Below, piece after piece: positions 33,035 to 44,797 of a DNA stretch of 64,000 nt (position 1 is the first letter of the stretch; each line of letters opens with the position of its first letter). The notes under the pieces were generated by a model. It saw only the letters and a program-made list of their open reading frames with translations, was not told the origin of the DNA and did not search any database. Made by a program: the position numbers and the translations under genes. The stretch spans positions 3,844,001-3,908,000 of the forward strand of contig CADCXD010000004.1 in the NCBI GenBank assembly GCA_902806575.1, written 5' to 3'. The stretch is from Jackrogersella multiformis. Taxonomy: Eukaryota; Ascomycota; Sordariomycetes; Xylariales; Hypoxylaceae.

Positions 33035-35581
33035 ATGAATAACGATCTTAGTCTCTCGAGGGCCTTGGGTGGCCTACGCATTGCAAACCCAGACGATGCC
33101 ACGCCGAGCCCGTCCCGAGAAGTTGACGATGACGCTAATGATGCACCCACCTCAAGCCAACCCGTCTCCGATCTTCGCCTCTTCGACCCCGACCTGCATA
33201 CCGGACAAGGCTGGTCGCAGGCGACAGAGATGTCAATGGGCATCTCCGATACGCCACCAGACCCCCCGAGCCAGATATCTGCATATGCACAAGCACAAAA
33301 TGGAGCGTTACCATACGCCAATATCCCTTCTTCCTCCGCCTCCCGTCCCACGTCTGCTATGTATGCTGCTACTACGGCAGCAGACCGCGATCAAGCTGCG
33401 AACTCTTATCACATCTTGAGAACCGAGCCGTCTAGGACTCCGATGTATAATAATATCCCGGGTAAGATTGAGTCGAGGGCGCCTTCGGAATACGCGCCAA
33501 GCATACCTTCCCGCGAGTCGAGCCACCGGGAGCGACCGTTTAATCCAACCCGCCAGCTTCAGGCCGTAGCCGGAAGCGGTCCTCTTCCTCCTAGGAGGAG
33601 TTCGAAAGGCATGGGCGGTGGATACGCCTCGATCCCAGGCATTCCTACTGTCCCCGAACCTCGTGGTCTCGAACCTCGTGGCCTCGTGTCAGATATGTCG
33701 GTGTCCAACAGTAGTGAAGAATGGAAAGACCGGGGAGCTGCCGTATCGATACGAAAAGAAGTAGACGCCAATGGCAAAACTATTATGAGGCCAGTGAAAA
33801 AGGGTGTCCGCGATTTCTCGTTCGGCCGGGTTTTAGGAGAAGGTTCATACAGCACTGTATATTTTGCTACGGATCGGCAAACGCTAAAGGAGTACGCGAT
33901 AAAAGTGCTCGAGAAGAAACATATTATCAAGGAGAGGAAAATAAAATATGTCAACATCGAGAAGGACACCCTCAACCGACTCACGGACCACCCCGGCATC
34001 GTACGGCTTTACTATACCTTCCAGGACGAGAACTCGCTGTACTATGTTTTGGATCTCTGCAATGGCGGCGAACTGCTAGGTGTTTTGAAAAAGACAGGCA
34101 CCTTTGACGTCGAGTGCGCAAAGTTCTTTGGTGCTCAAATTCTAGATGCTATCGAATATATGCACTCACGTGGAGTAATTCACAGAGACTTGAAGCCCGA
34201 GAATGTCCTTCTTGATGACCAGCTGCACGTCAAGATCACTGACTTTGGGACGGCGCGGTTATTGAGCGACCCGAGAGCGCCGCAAGCTCCTCCCAGGATT
34301 GAAGATACAGGAACCAGTTCTAGGGGTACAGAGCATAATGATGATAGCCGAGCGGCGTCCTTCGTGGGCACGGCTGAATACGTCAGCCCTGAACTTCTTA
34401 CTAACAAAAATGCGTGCAAGGCCAGTGATCTGTGGGCTTTTGGATGCATCGTTTATCAACTGCTGGCTGGTCGGCCGCCATTCAAAGCTGGCTCCGAGTA
34501 TTTGACTTTCCAGAAAATCGTTAACCTCGATTACGAATTCCCCGCAGGATTCCCCCCGGCTGCGAAAGATCTAGTCGAGCGGTGTCTAGTTCTAGATCCC
34601 GCGAGGCGGCTTACCATCGAGCACATCAAGAACCACGAATTTTTCGACGGTCAGCAGTTTGGCAAGGCCTTGTGGAGGGCAAAAGCACCTCGGTTGCGAC
34701 CTTATGTGCCGCCATCTCAGGAGCCCAAGATTATCCAGCTGAATGGAGGGGCGAGCAGCCAGCCACCTACGTCCAGGCCCCAGACGACGGGGAACGGGCT
34801 TAGCGGCCCTTCTCGAGCGCCAGGAAGGATTATTACTGATATTCCCCCGCCATCCCAATTGGATATCGAATGGTCACCCGTACTGACAAGGACAAATGAA
34901 AGGATATTACGGCTTGGTGACCTTATGGTTATGTCATCGCCGATTCCAAACAGTCCACATAATAAGGGCGACGAGGGTCATAGAAAGTTTTCTCGGTTCT
35001 TTGGTGGCAGCACAACGAAAAAGAGACAACGACTGGTAATGATAACTTCTAGCGGGAGAATCGTCCTAGCACCAGCTGGGGGCGATGAGAAGAAGGCTAA
35101 GTTGGAGATCTCACTTTTGGCACCCGACTGCGCGTGGAAAACCCAGGTAGACGCGAAAGGGCAGACAGTATGGTGTGTCGACTCGGTAAGTTTCTCTCTT
35201 TTTTTGACCAGTTATGCCTCTGCTTACGAATTCTAGGCGGGTATTCATTATATCTTCGAGGACGTTAAACCTCCTTCCCTCGAGCCTCCTCGACCGACGG
35301 CGGAAGATTGGCTTGAAAGTTTACAGCAGGCCAGAGATTTTGCCGTATCTCTTAATCTCAGCCGTTCATATACTAGCGACAATGCATTTGGAGAAATGTC
35401 GTCGTCAATGTCCAGCCCGGCGAGTACTTTCGGCCCAGAGGGTTACAACATTAACGATAGGTCTCAACGCAGCCATATCAGCAAGAGTCAAGCGAGCCTG
35501 GAGGATACAGCGAATGCGAATGCGAAACGCAATCGATTTAGCAAACGACAATCCAAGCAGGGATTAGGATCGGCTTTTTAG
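33035..35581 (+). CDS. PKH1: PDK1-type protein kinase, PKH1/2 (Ksg1) family
   Basis: Exons 33035-35185 and 35237-35581 encode 831 aa. The 51-nt intron (GTAAGT...TTCTAG) falls between codons. The family phosphorylates the activation loops of AGC kinases (Ypk, Pkc1, S6K types) and links sphingolipid and cell-integrity signalling. About 250 disordered residues precede the kinase domain, which shows GEGSYSTVYF (glycine loop, about 267), AIKVLEKKHI (catalytic Lys), HRDLKPENVLL (catalytic loop), DFGTARLL and SFVGTAEYVSPELL, the PDK1 signature. About 30 extra residues sit between DFG and the activation-loop Ser. A PH-like domain (about 650-755) is seen as RQRLVMITSSGRIVLA, ending in exon 2 with AGIHYIFEDV. 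ATG 33035 is the first in-frame ATG. An upstream TTG gives only a spurious extension. Confidence 0.9.
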
Positions 35582-37144
35582 TGGTTGTAGCCCCAATAGC
35601 TTGGAAAGTGTTAGATACCTATCCAGCGTTCCAACCCCTATACGAACCAACCAATCACGCATAGGATCTGCCTAGATTCCCTTTCTTAGCTTTGGCTTCT
35701 TCCCTTTTATTCATATGCGGCATATTCTAGCGAGGCGTAGGCTTTGGTAGCTTTTGGTGATATTTGAAAGGGGTCTAAACCATGACACGAAAACACATGC
35801 ATTCTGGGTGTTCTCCTTTGTCACCAGTCTGCCCTTCTCCCCCCCTTCCCCGAAGCATACTCTCGGCATCTGATTTATATGGATTAGAAGGATTACATCG
35901 CGCATGGCCATACCACACCTCACATTCCCTAATATAATATTCCAATATAAAATTTCCTTCGCACACCGTACATGGCGGAGGGAGGAGGCTGAAGAATGTC
36001 TTGCCCGGCAGGTTCGTAGGGCTGCTACCGAGGGCGAAGAGAGAAGGGGTTTTTGTTCGTGTTGCTTGCATCGAAGGTCGGGACCTGCGAAGGCAAAAGG
36101 TCCGAGAATATTATAGGCGGTCCGAATAGGGCCCAATACCCTAGGAGTCTATGGGAGAGAATAGGTACACTGAATACAATGAACTGGCAAGATATTGAAG
36201 ACCAACCCTTGGAGGTTTGATTGATTGTTGACTTGTGAGTCGTGACAATTGTAGACTGATTGGTATGAATGTTATGACCTATTTGATATCTTCCTTGATA
36301 TTTACCTCATTAGCTAAGGTTCCTTATATCAGTCACTTGTCAACTTGTGTAGATTTTACCCCTTATTATTTATGTTGTCCATGCTATCAATAGATAATAC
36401 CGTCTGTGTACATATGGAATACCCTTGTACCTATTATGCACATGACGATGCACAGACCTTGGATATGTATATAGTTTCTTATGTAATACACATAGATTAT
36501 CTAATCATTTTAATGTTTGAGCAGTCGATACCTACCTACACTAGATACATAGGTACTTAATACTTTAAATATATTACATAAGTTGTACTCGCCACCACAG
36601 CCACAAGCGCGACTATTCTATCTAAGCTGGCAAGGCCTGGCTGGATCTGAGTTTATTAAGTTCTCTTCTCAAATCGAAATTCGCCTTAAAGCCAAGCCAA
36701 GTCGAAACTCGAAACTAGAAAGTTGTTCTCCAATCATTCGAAACAGACGCGACAAGGCGGACACGCGTCTTTTATTTTTTTGTCCTCCTTCGACGACTGT
36801 CGACTATCGAAATATCCGACCCAGATATATCGCGGACCGAATTCCCCGTTTTCCCAAATTCCAATTCCAATCGCGATCGGAACTGGCGTCGCACGTTTGA
36901 TCGGTGGAGCTTTTTTAACGAGCACGCCCGGTATCCAGTATCGTACCTAGTATCGTTCGTACCTAATATCGTACCTGGTAGTTCTACAACTTCTACCTAC
37001 GTACTAGTCTCACAAGAGAATAATAATAATACCATTGGAACCTACTACCTATTAAGGAACCCCCGCGAATAGAGAAATTTAAAAAAAGGAGAAGGTTTCA
37101 AGATTTCTTGCCGAACCCGACAGCCCGAATCAGTCAAGATCAAG
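35582..37144. other. Intergenic region upstream of SNF12
   Basis: Lies between the tandem plus-strand kinase and SNF12 genes. It contains AT-rich sequence around 36200-36560 and a TCGTACCTAGTATCGTACC-type direct repeat at about 36940-36975. The open frames here are short and have no protein-like features. Confidence 0.6.
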
Positions 37145-39345
37145 ATGCAGCCTGGCTACCGTCCTTACCCGCAGCAGCAGCAGGTTCCGCCGCAGCGTAC
37201 CCCCCATTCGGCCGGACAGCGACGAGGAGGCATTGGTATGTAACTTTGACCGACCATACATACGATCTACCGTCCTTTTTTTATTATTTACACTATTCCG
37301 ATGTCCTTCCCCGTGTTTTTGTTTTTATTTTTATTTTACTACCTACCTACCTACCTACCTGCTACCTACCTAGTAGCTAGTAGGTATTCCTATTTAATTG
37401 TTGGCGATCCAGCGAGCCAGCCAGCAACAAACCCCACACAATCCACCAACAATCCACAATCCACATGAACATCCGCATACATCCACAAGAACGTCCACAA
37501 GAACGTCCACACACGTACACATCTGGCTCCACTGCTTCCATCAAGTCCTCCATTGCCAACCTACCACATACCACATACTATCGTGTATGCACATAATATA
37601 CATACCTTCACGTCGTGTACCTAAAACTGGCTACCTAATTACTTTTCCTCCTCTTTATCCCCCCCGTCCGAAGACACCTTGGGGTGATCTTGCCTCACAC
37701 ATACCTACACACACATACACATACATACACACGCACACCCCTTATCATTATATTTCTTCTTTAACATCTCTTCTAACTTGCCTCTGTTGTGGCCCAGGTC
37801 CCATGATGTCGTCCGGTCCTCATCACCAAGTGCCCCTGACTCAGGCGCAAATCGCACAGCAGCAACAAGCCGCCGCCATCCAGGTAGAGATGGCCAAGCG
37901 CCGCAGTCGCAAGCCAACCGACAAGAACCTACCCGATAACCTCGACGGTTGTACAGTTGGCGACATGGCTACGAGATATCGGGAACTCAGGGACTTCGAG
38001 AGAAGACTCGATGCGACTATGACGCGAAAACGACTCGACATCGTCGACTCCGTCAACCGAAGCGTCAAGGTATGTCCCACGCGTTATCCCTAACAGCATT
38101 GGGAATTTGTGTAGACTAAATAAATACGTTTTAGCGATGGAAGACGTTGCGAATTTGGATCACCAACACGGCAGAGGACCAAGTCTGGCAAGGGGATGGC
38201 ATCAATACCGACTCCTTCGACTTCAACTCCAATCTAGAACCTACGTATCGCGTCAAGATCGAGGGACGGTTGTTGGATGATAACGATGATCTCGACAAGG
38301 ATGACGATAGTGAAGATACCAAGGGCAAATCCGACGACCCTGACCGCATGGAGGAAGACCCGAAACCGAAGGCCGCGAAGTCCCCCAAGTACAGATTCTC
38401 TCATTTCTTCAAGGCCTTGAGCGTAGACTTTCCTAGTAATCGGAAGGGTATCGATCAGAGCGTGGAGTGGAAGAAGCCGGAGCGTACTGGCCCTTCGTCG
38501 AGTCTCCCCGCCGCCGCCGATTTCGACGAGCTGACGTTCAAGCGTAGCGGTGATGAAAATATCAACATCACGATCAACCTTTTCAAGCACGAAGAGCCTG
38601 AACGATATGCCATCAGCCAAGAGCTGGAGGATATTGTGGACTTGTCAGAAGCTACGCGCCAAGAGATCGTCATGGGCATTTGGGAATACATTAAGTTGAT
38701 GGGCCTGCAGGAGGACGAAGAGAAGCGCCACTTTCGCTGCGACGACCTCTTGAAAAGGGTAAGCCGTATAGCTACGCTGGATTTGATTGTATTTGAATAT
38801 GACTAATCGAATTATACTAGGCATTTGGTATTGATTCCGGTTCAATTCCTAAGCTACACGAATACATCACACCTCATTTAAAACCTCTACCACCGGTTAA
38901 GCTCCCCTATACGATCCGACTCGACGAGGAGTTTCACAAAGAGCCACAACCTACCGTATACGATGTTCGCGTCGCCGTTGATGACCCGTTGCGCGAGAAG
39001 ATGCTCTCGTTCCTGAGCAATGCCGGCTACGCCAACATGTTGAAGGAAGCCGCATCGCTAGACGATCAGCTCGCGATCATCATTCACGCAATCCACGTGT
39101 CCAAAGCCAAGCACGCCTTCCTATCGTCTCTTAGCGAAGACCCCGCCACCTTCGTGAAGGACTGGCTGAGCTCTCAGAAACGCGATCTCGACGTGCTCAT
39201 GGGAGAGTCCATGAGGGGCGTCGGCGAGGATGCTACCGGTGACGAGTGGAGAAAGGGAGGCAAAGAGAGTATCTGGTCTACCGTCAACGCTCGCGAAAGC
39301 GTCACAGTCATGTTGTCGAAGCTGCCTATTCAGCCGCCACGATAA
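37145..39345 (+). CDS. SNF12: SWIB-domain chromatin remodelling subunit, SNF12/RSC6 (SMARCD)
   Basis: Four exons, 37145-37235, 37798-38069, 38135-38758 and 38821-39345, encode 503 aa. The first exon gives MQPGYRPYPQQQQVPPQRTP and its downstream intron is unusually long (562 nt). The other introns are about 62-65 nt with consensus sites. The family is an accessory subunit of SWI/SNF and RSC nucleosome remodellers. The N-terminal helix is LPDNLDGCTVGDMATRYREL, then DFERRLDATMTRKRLDIVDS, as in SMARCD proteins. RWKTLRIWITNTAEDQVWQ begins the next conserved block. The SWIB domain spans ISQELEDIVDLSEATRQEIV, IWEYIKLMGLQ and AFGIDSGSIPKLHEYITPHL. A helical C-terminal region follows. The ascomycete SNF12 and RSC6 paralogues are hard to tell apart by eye. 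Confidence 0.88.
37338..37370. repeat. (CTAC)n repeat in SNF12 intron 1
   Basis: CTACCTACCTAC units inside the long first intron match the ACCT half of the dispersed palindrome family. Confidence 0.8.
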
Positions 39346-40134
39346 AGTCCAGCCCGAAGCGCTTGGGGCCTAGCATTATGTTAACGGGGAAGAGACAAAT
39401 ATGATTGAGTGGTAGCTTGGAAACGGAGTACGGCGTGGTAGTTTGATATCCCAAAATTTCAGCTGGAGTCGTGATCGGTCGGAACGAAAAGGGGGTCCGG
39501 TCGACTTGAGAAAACGGTTGTATATCCCTGTACTAGTATATCGGCCTCAAAGGGAGTATATGCGTTCTAGGTCAAGTGTTGAGCGCGGAAATCAATACTT
39601 CCCAAAGATATCCGCGATAGCCCCGGAGTTTCTCGAGCTTCTCTATTTCCATTGGAGGCTTTAGACGTTTCTATTTTGTAAAATCTATATGAACCACCCA
39701 ATCAATGGCTATACACCTGCGAGCTTTATCGTGCCATACCTAGAGTTGCAGCGATATGTATGTGAAGTGGATTTGATAGGCACATGTAGTGTATGCGAGG
39801 GCCAACATCGGCCTTTATGGTCTTAAATGTCTTATCACCGAATGCTTTCGGGCCTATGAGTCTGTCTGTCTGTCTGTCTTTAAGTTGGGAACGACGTCAC
39901 CTCCGCATGTCTCCAAGCTAAGAAGACCAAAATCGGCCGGTTTTAGCCTCTTTGGAGTTTGTTCGAAGGATAGCTTTTGCTCTTTTCGTTGCGCGTATTG
40001 GTAGTAGAGAGTAAGAGAGTACATATACTATATCGACAGCACTAAGAGTATCGAGAGTATAAAACACAGAGCACAGAGCAGGCCCCGCACAGACAAAGCA
40101 AAGCAAAGCAAAACATCCCATCCCATACCATACC
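39346..40134. other. Intergenic region upstream of the SDR gene
   Basis: Between two plus-strand genes. It contains a TCTG microsatellite at 39861-39879 and A/C-rich CAAAG repeats immediately before the SDR start codon. No gene is seen. Confidence 0.6.
39861..39879. repeat. (TCTG)n microsatellite
   Basis: Four to five perfect TCTG units. Confidence 0.85.
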
Positions 40135-41362
40135 ATGTCGGCGATCTTCAAGGCGGCCAACACGGCCGTGATCACGGGCGGCGCGTCGGGCATCGGGCTC
40201 GCCCTCGCCCAGAAGTGCGTGGGCTACGGCATGCGCGTGCTCGTCGCCGACTGGGACGCCGCCGGCCTCGACGCCGCCAGCCGCAGCCTCGGCGAGGGCG
40301 TTACCGCGCTGCATGTCGACGTGGCTAAGGTCGAGGACTGGGGTCGCGTTAGGGAGGTTGTGGATAGGGAGTTTGATGGTATGGTTTTTTCTAATCTTTT
40401 GTTTTTTTAATTCTTTTTGGGTTTGGTGGGTTGGTGTTGGTGTTGATATTGATATTGTTGTTGTGATTACTATTATTTTCGTCACTGCTGACCACGCATC
40501 TACATTTACGCGCAGGCCAGATCAACCTGCTCGCGCTCAACGCGGGCGTCGGAGGCAAGACCAGCTTCTCGGGCGCGGAGGCGGACCCGGCCGGGTTCCG
40601 GAAGGTGTTCGACGTCAACTTCTTCGGCGTCGTGAACGGACTGTCCGCGCTGCTGCCCCTGATCAAGGAGAAGGCAGCAACCTCCACCTCCACCTCCTCC
40701 GCTATCGTCATCACCGGCTCCAAGCAGGGCATCACCAACCCCCCCGGCAACCCCGCCTACAACGCCAGCAAGGCGGCCCTCAAGTCCCTCGCCGAGCAGC
40801 TGAGCTACGACCTGCGCGGCGCCCCGGGAATCGCCGTGCACCTGCTGGTGCCCGGGTGGACGTGGACCGGGCTGGCCGGCGCCGCCGCCGGAAAGCCGAA
40901 GCCCGACGCCCCGTGGACCCCCGCGCAGGTGGCCGATTACCTCGAGGCGCGCATGCGCGAGGGCCGGTTCTGGGTCCTGTGCCCCGATAACGACGTCTCC
41001 GAGGATCTGGATAAGAGGCGCATGCTGTGGAGCGCGGGCGATGCCGTGGAGGGGAGGGAGCCGCTGAGTCGGTAGGTCGCCCTCCTTTTTCTTCCTTTCT
41101 TATATTTTATTTAATTTCTAGTTTCTAATTTTATGTTTTTACGTTTTTACTATTTTACCCCTTTTGGTCTGTTGCGGGAGTTGGGACTTCCTGGTCGAGA
41201 TGACTGGGGGGCATGGGTGGCTCTTGGGATGTGTGACGGGATTATACCTACCCTCTGGATTGTTTGCTTACTTGAGGAGGGTTTGCTGACGTTTGTTGTT
41301 GTTGCAGGTGGAGGGACGAGTATAAAGATGAGGTTGCCAAGTGGATGGAGAAGGATTTGTAA
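40135..41362 (+). CDS. Short-chain dehydrogenase/reductase, 284 aa
   Basis: Exons 40135-40378, 40516-41071 and 41308-41362 are separated by 137-nt and 236-nt introns (GTATGG...GCGCAG; GTAGGT...TTGCAG). The classical SDR fold is clear: cofactor motif VITGGASGIGLALA, LNAG at the end of the fourth strand, a Ser in IVITGSKQG and the catalytic YNASK. The last exon supplies WRDEYKDEVAKWMEKDL, an ending often seen in fungal SDRs of this type and missed if the second intron is ignored. Acidic residues after the second strand (VADWD) suggest NAD(H) preference. The substrate is unknown. The coding sequence is extremely GC-rich at third positions, unlike SNF12 just upstream. Confidence 0.88.
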
Positions 41363-41964
41363 GTAGGCACCTAGGTAGGTGTGCTCGATTCGAGGGGAGG
41401 ATTGAGTTGCCTACGAGACGATATGGGGTTATGGGTATGGGTTTGTTTTGGATGGCTTACTACCTTAAGGTATCTAAAGTGTCATATTCTCGCCTTTGGA
41501 GCATGGGTAACTTAGTCGATGATGAATTAAAAAATACATTTATATCACCTGGGCTTCGATGATATTACATCTACTACACCGACATACCTGCCTGTTAGTT
41601 CTACGTCGCGCGGATATCCTAGGTAGGTAGACAAGTGACTTATCACGACATCAACACCATAGCGGATTCCTCACATACCAGTAAGATGGCCTCGAAAATA
41701 GCTTATAGCCCGCAAAGAAGAATGCGTGATTTAGTTTCATTGCGAAGGTAGCTCTTCGGAGCTCCCGTGATGACCTAAACGCCTAACTACATGCAACATA
41801 ATGTCTTGCCATGACGGCTGCTTCGTACGTCTACTGTTCGTTCGTCGCCTTCCCACGTCTAGGCTCGGCTCCCCCTCCTCCGCGAGAGCAGACTGACCGC
41901 CAAGAGACCGACTACGCTACGCATATACGCCGTGCCGCTCGGCGCCGGACTCCTTAGCGTTCTC
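41363..41964. other. Intergenic region between convergent genes
   Basis: Holds the 3' ends of the SDR (+) and MO25/Hym1 (-) genes. A CTAGGTAGGT motif follows the SDR stop codon closely and another lies at about 41620-41630. No further gene is supported. Confidence 0.6.
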
Positions 41965-43355
41965 CTAGACGGCCTGGGAGATCTGGCGGGCGGGCGGAAC
42001 GGGGTTGAGGGGCATGTTGCGGATCTGCTTGATGAGGAACTCGCGCTCGTCGATGAACTGCTCGTCGTCGGTGCGGTCCTCGAGGAAGTGGGAGAGGAAG
42101 TTGAGGAGCTTGTCGCGGTTCATGAGCAGGATCTTCTGCACGGCGATGGACTTGTGGGGGTTGGCCACGAAGACCTTGAAGACGTGGAAGCCCTCGTACT
42201 GCACCATCTTGCGGTCGCTGCGGAGCAGGTTCATGCAGATCTTGAGGTGCTCGCCCCGGTCCACGTACGCGGTCATGACGTTGTAGTTGGAGCGGTCGAG
42301 CAGTATCTCGCCGAGCAACTTGATCGACTGCCGCTTCGTCACGTAGCTGTTCGACTGCACCAGGATGTGGTTGTACTTGTCGAAGAAGAGCTCGAAGTTT
42401 ATCGAGAGGTACCGAGGCACGAGTTCCTTGTGTTTGGTTAAGAGTTCCTATAGTCATGGGTGTTAGGAATCGAGTCGTAGCTATGTATACCTCTCTGCTT
42501 CTAAATAGATATTTGATAATCAGATATTTGAACGTACCCTGAACGTGGTGAAGGCGTCGGCGGCGACTTCGAACGAGCTCTTGTCGATCCAATCGAAGAA
42601 GCGCCAGAATATCCCGTTGCCACTCTGCGGTCGTTCCCTATCGATCGCCGTCACGCCTTTCAAGCTGGAACCGGGCTCCTCCCCGTCGTCGTAGAGTATG
42701 ATAGCGGTAGCCGCCTCGTTCTTGAGAACCTCGCGGAGCACGGTGCCGGCGGGCGTCGCGCTCTCTTTGTGGTCGTAGCCTCGGCACAGCTCCATCAGGA
42801 CTTGCGGCTTGTTGTTGACCACGTAGCTCAGTGCTACGGGGTCGGTCTTGGGCGACGCCGTTGGGGGCCGGAAGCGGAAGACGTACGAGAATATGACTTG
42901 GGTGTCCTTGCGGGATTCGAAGGGGAGACGGTGTAGGTTCTGAGCTAGTAGGAGGAGAAGGTCTTCTTCTATCAGACCCGTAACTAGCTGGTATACCTGC
43001 TCAGGGGTGCTTTCTACTTCTGCGGCGAGGGTTAGCATTACGTGGTATTATACGGGATTTCCGTGTTTTGCGCGGGAGACAGAGGATGCGCCTTGCCCTG
43101 CGACGAAGCTGGATTGGGGGATTATTACCTGGTGTTCCTTGGAGTATGAGCTTCATCTGGCTAAGCACCTTGGCTAGTTCTTCGGCCTATAACGAGGCGG
43201 TCAGTAGATATACACACCGAAATGATTCAAGGTAAATTTATATCTGGTATACTCACTTTGCCGGGACCGTCGAGCTTGAGGACATGCTCCCTAGCCTGCT
43301 TGGGAAGATCAAGAGTGTTGGTCCTGGTCCTCGCCCTCGAGAATAGGAACGACAT
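41965..43355 (-). CDS. HYM1: MO25/Hym1 scaffold protein of the NDR-kinase (MOR/RAM) pathway
   Basis: Four exons, 43355-43257, 43186-43129, 43019-42538 and 42447-41965, encode 373 aa, the usual MO25 length. The start MSFLFSRARTRTNTLDLPKQ matches the family. The body is MO25 armadillo-like helical repeats: EQVYQLVTGLIEEDLLLLLA, FWRFFDWIDKSSFEVAADAF, LLTKHKELVPRYLSINFELF, SNYVTKRQSIKLLGEILLDR-like text, VANPHKSIAVQKILLMNRDK and LEDRTDDEQFIDEREFLIKQ. The C-terminus is PVPPARQISQAV. In fungi Hym1/MO25 activates a germinal-centre kinase upstream of Cbk1/COT1 for polarity and cell separation. The last exon is far more GC-rich at third positions than the first three, an internal composition change. 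Confidence 0.92.
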
Positions 43356-43530
43356 GGTTTGCGATTAGCTACCTAGGTATACTGGTAGATCATCTACATC
43401 CGGAAGGTATTGGGTTGGGTTTGCGAACGGCGTCGCAAGTCAGGGGGATGAGCTTTGAGTATGGGATATGGATATGGATTTATATTTAGATTTGGTTCGA
43501 CACTGAATGGTTACCTAGGGCGGCGCCACC

Positions 43531-43587
43531 GTCGTCGTCGTCGTCGTCGTTGGTGTTGGTGTTGGTGTTGGTGTTGATGTTGGTGTT
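43531..43587. repeat. (GTC)n and (GGTGTT)n compound microsatellite
   Basis: About seven GTC units are followed by GGTGTT hexamers, upstream of the MO25/Hym1 start. Confidence 0.85.
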
Positions 43588-43927
43588 TTCCTCGATTCCT
43601 CCTCAAAGACGGCTTAGTTGTTTCTTTAGTCAACCAGGTACGTCATCGTCCTTCGCTTGTCTATTCGATGAGTTGTCCCCTTTATTGTTATTGTAAAATA
43701 TGGCGACTCGGATAATGCTGCCATGTGCCACTTTGCTGGCTTGCTGGATGCTGGCTGTTGGTGCTGGTTACCGTAGTGTTTATCGTAAATCCGGGGATCG
43801 GAATGTTTATTTACGGGGCAGAGTTGTTATCCTTTCTTTTAGTCTTATCCTGAAGCTGAGCCCTGCGCATTGGGTGGGACCTATCAATTGGGTTTATTAA
43901 TTAATACCTCTAGTGTATCTGGGCATC

Positions 43928-43984
43928 CTACCTAGGTAGGGTATCTACCTAGTGTAGGTACCTAGGTACTTAGGCAGGTACCTA
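43928..43984. repeat. ACCTAGGT palindrome field
   Basis: CCTACCTAGGTAGG (a perfect 14-bp palindrome) is followed by TCTACCTAG, TGTAGGTACCTAGGTAC and TAGGCAGGTACCT. Confidence 0.8.
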
Positions 43985-44459
43985 TTAATACCTGTTTCCC
44001 AGTAACCAGAGAACTCTTTAAAGTGGAATTACTGTTACATTCATATATTTCACGATGGGGCTTTAGAGCATACCTTTATCGACCTATTACGTACCTAAGG
44101 TAATGAATGCATGTCTTTATTCAGTTTTCACATGAGGCTGATCGTTAGACGACAAGTACAAACACACCTTTATAACAACCATATATTAGTTATAAGTATA
44201 AGGTCATCTGATAACATTAGAAGCTACAGTTTATTCAGTGCAACAGTCGGGAACGATGACCATGACTTTCATGGGTATGATATTGGATTACAGTATGTCT
44301 GTTTCCATCAGCTATTTAGCAGGAGTAGCTGTGTAAAGAGCATTAAGGACATTTGATATTCATAGGTACCTAATCCATTCTAAAAGTAATAGAGGCTCTG
44401 TGGCCCTTGTCTGCACCCTATCCTGATAATTTTATTATCGATTCTTGACAGAGGTGTCA

Positions 44460-44797
44460 TTATCGCCCGCCCTTTCTTGACGACTTCTGTTGCTTCGGGT
44501 AAGCTTCCTATGATTTTGACAATACGTATAGCAGGACCTGTAAGACGACTTACCATAAAGCAATCTTGCAGCTTCTGAAATTCTTTAATACATTTATCCT
44601 TATCAATCGTTTTGAAATCTTTGGCGATGCAATCTCCGTACGCCGTTGCCTGTACACACATAAATATAAGTATCAACTATTTTAATGTAGGTAGGTATAG
44701 ATATATCGTGGGGGGGGAGGGGGAGGGTAATAACCTCGGCGGAGCATCGTGAGACAAAACTAGCAAAGTTTTGAATTGGCCGTCTACTTCGTGCCAT
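44460..44797 (-). CDS. Small twin CX9C mitochondrial protein, 61 aa (NDUFAF8-like)
   Basis: Exons 44797-44735, 44649-44554 and 44486-44460 are separated by 85-nt and 67-nt introns and encode 61 aa. The paired CX9C motifs are seen directly: RCSAEATAYGDC, whose first Cys is in exon 1 and second in exon 2, and CIKEFQKLQDC. Such proteins enter the mitochondrial intermembrane space through the Mia40 disulfide relay. The leader MARSRRPIQNFASFV and the AYGDCIAKDF spacing resemble the complex I assembly factor NDUFAF8, but other Cx9C families are possible. Intron 1 has an unusual GTTATT donor. The last exon (KSSRKGGR, stop) rests on an acceptor CAACAG and is less certain. The gene is head-to-head with Sfi1. 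Confidence 0.75.

Larger units (their letters stand above)
43356..44459. other. Intergenic region upstream of MO25/Hym1
   Basis: Contains the MO25/Hym1 promoter and the 3' flank of the small CX9C gene (-). A GTC run plus GGTGTT repeat lies at 43531-43587, and an ACCTAGGT palindrome field at 43928-43984. An ATG frame at 43700-43900 (66 aa, hydrophobic N-terminus) is possible but unsupported. Confidence 0.55.

Noticed and set aside
40313..40990. 225-aa frame overlapping the SDR gene in another frame
   Set aside because: It crosses intron 1 and reads Arg/Gly/Pro-rich text, whereas the SDR frame carries the catalytic YNASK and the cofactor motif.
43700..43900. 66-aa ATG frame with a signal-peptide-like start
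   Set aside because: A small secreted protein is conceivable, but it has no cysteine framework, no mature domain of note, and lies in the MO25/Hym1 upstream region next to a microsatellite.
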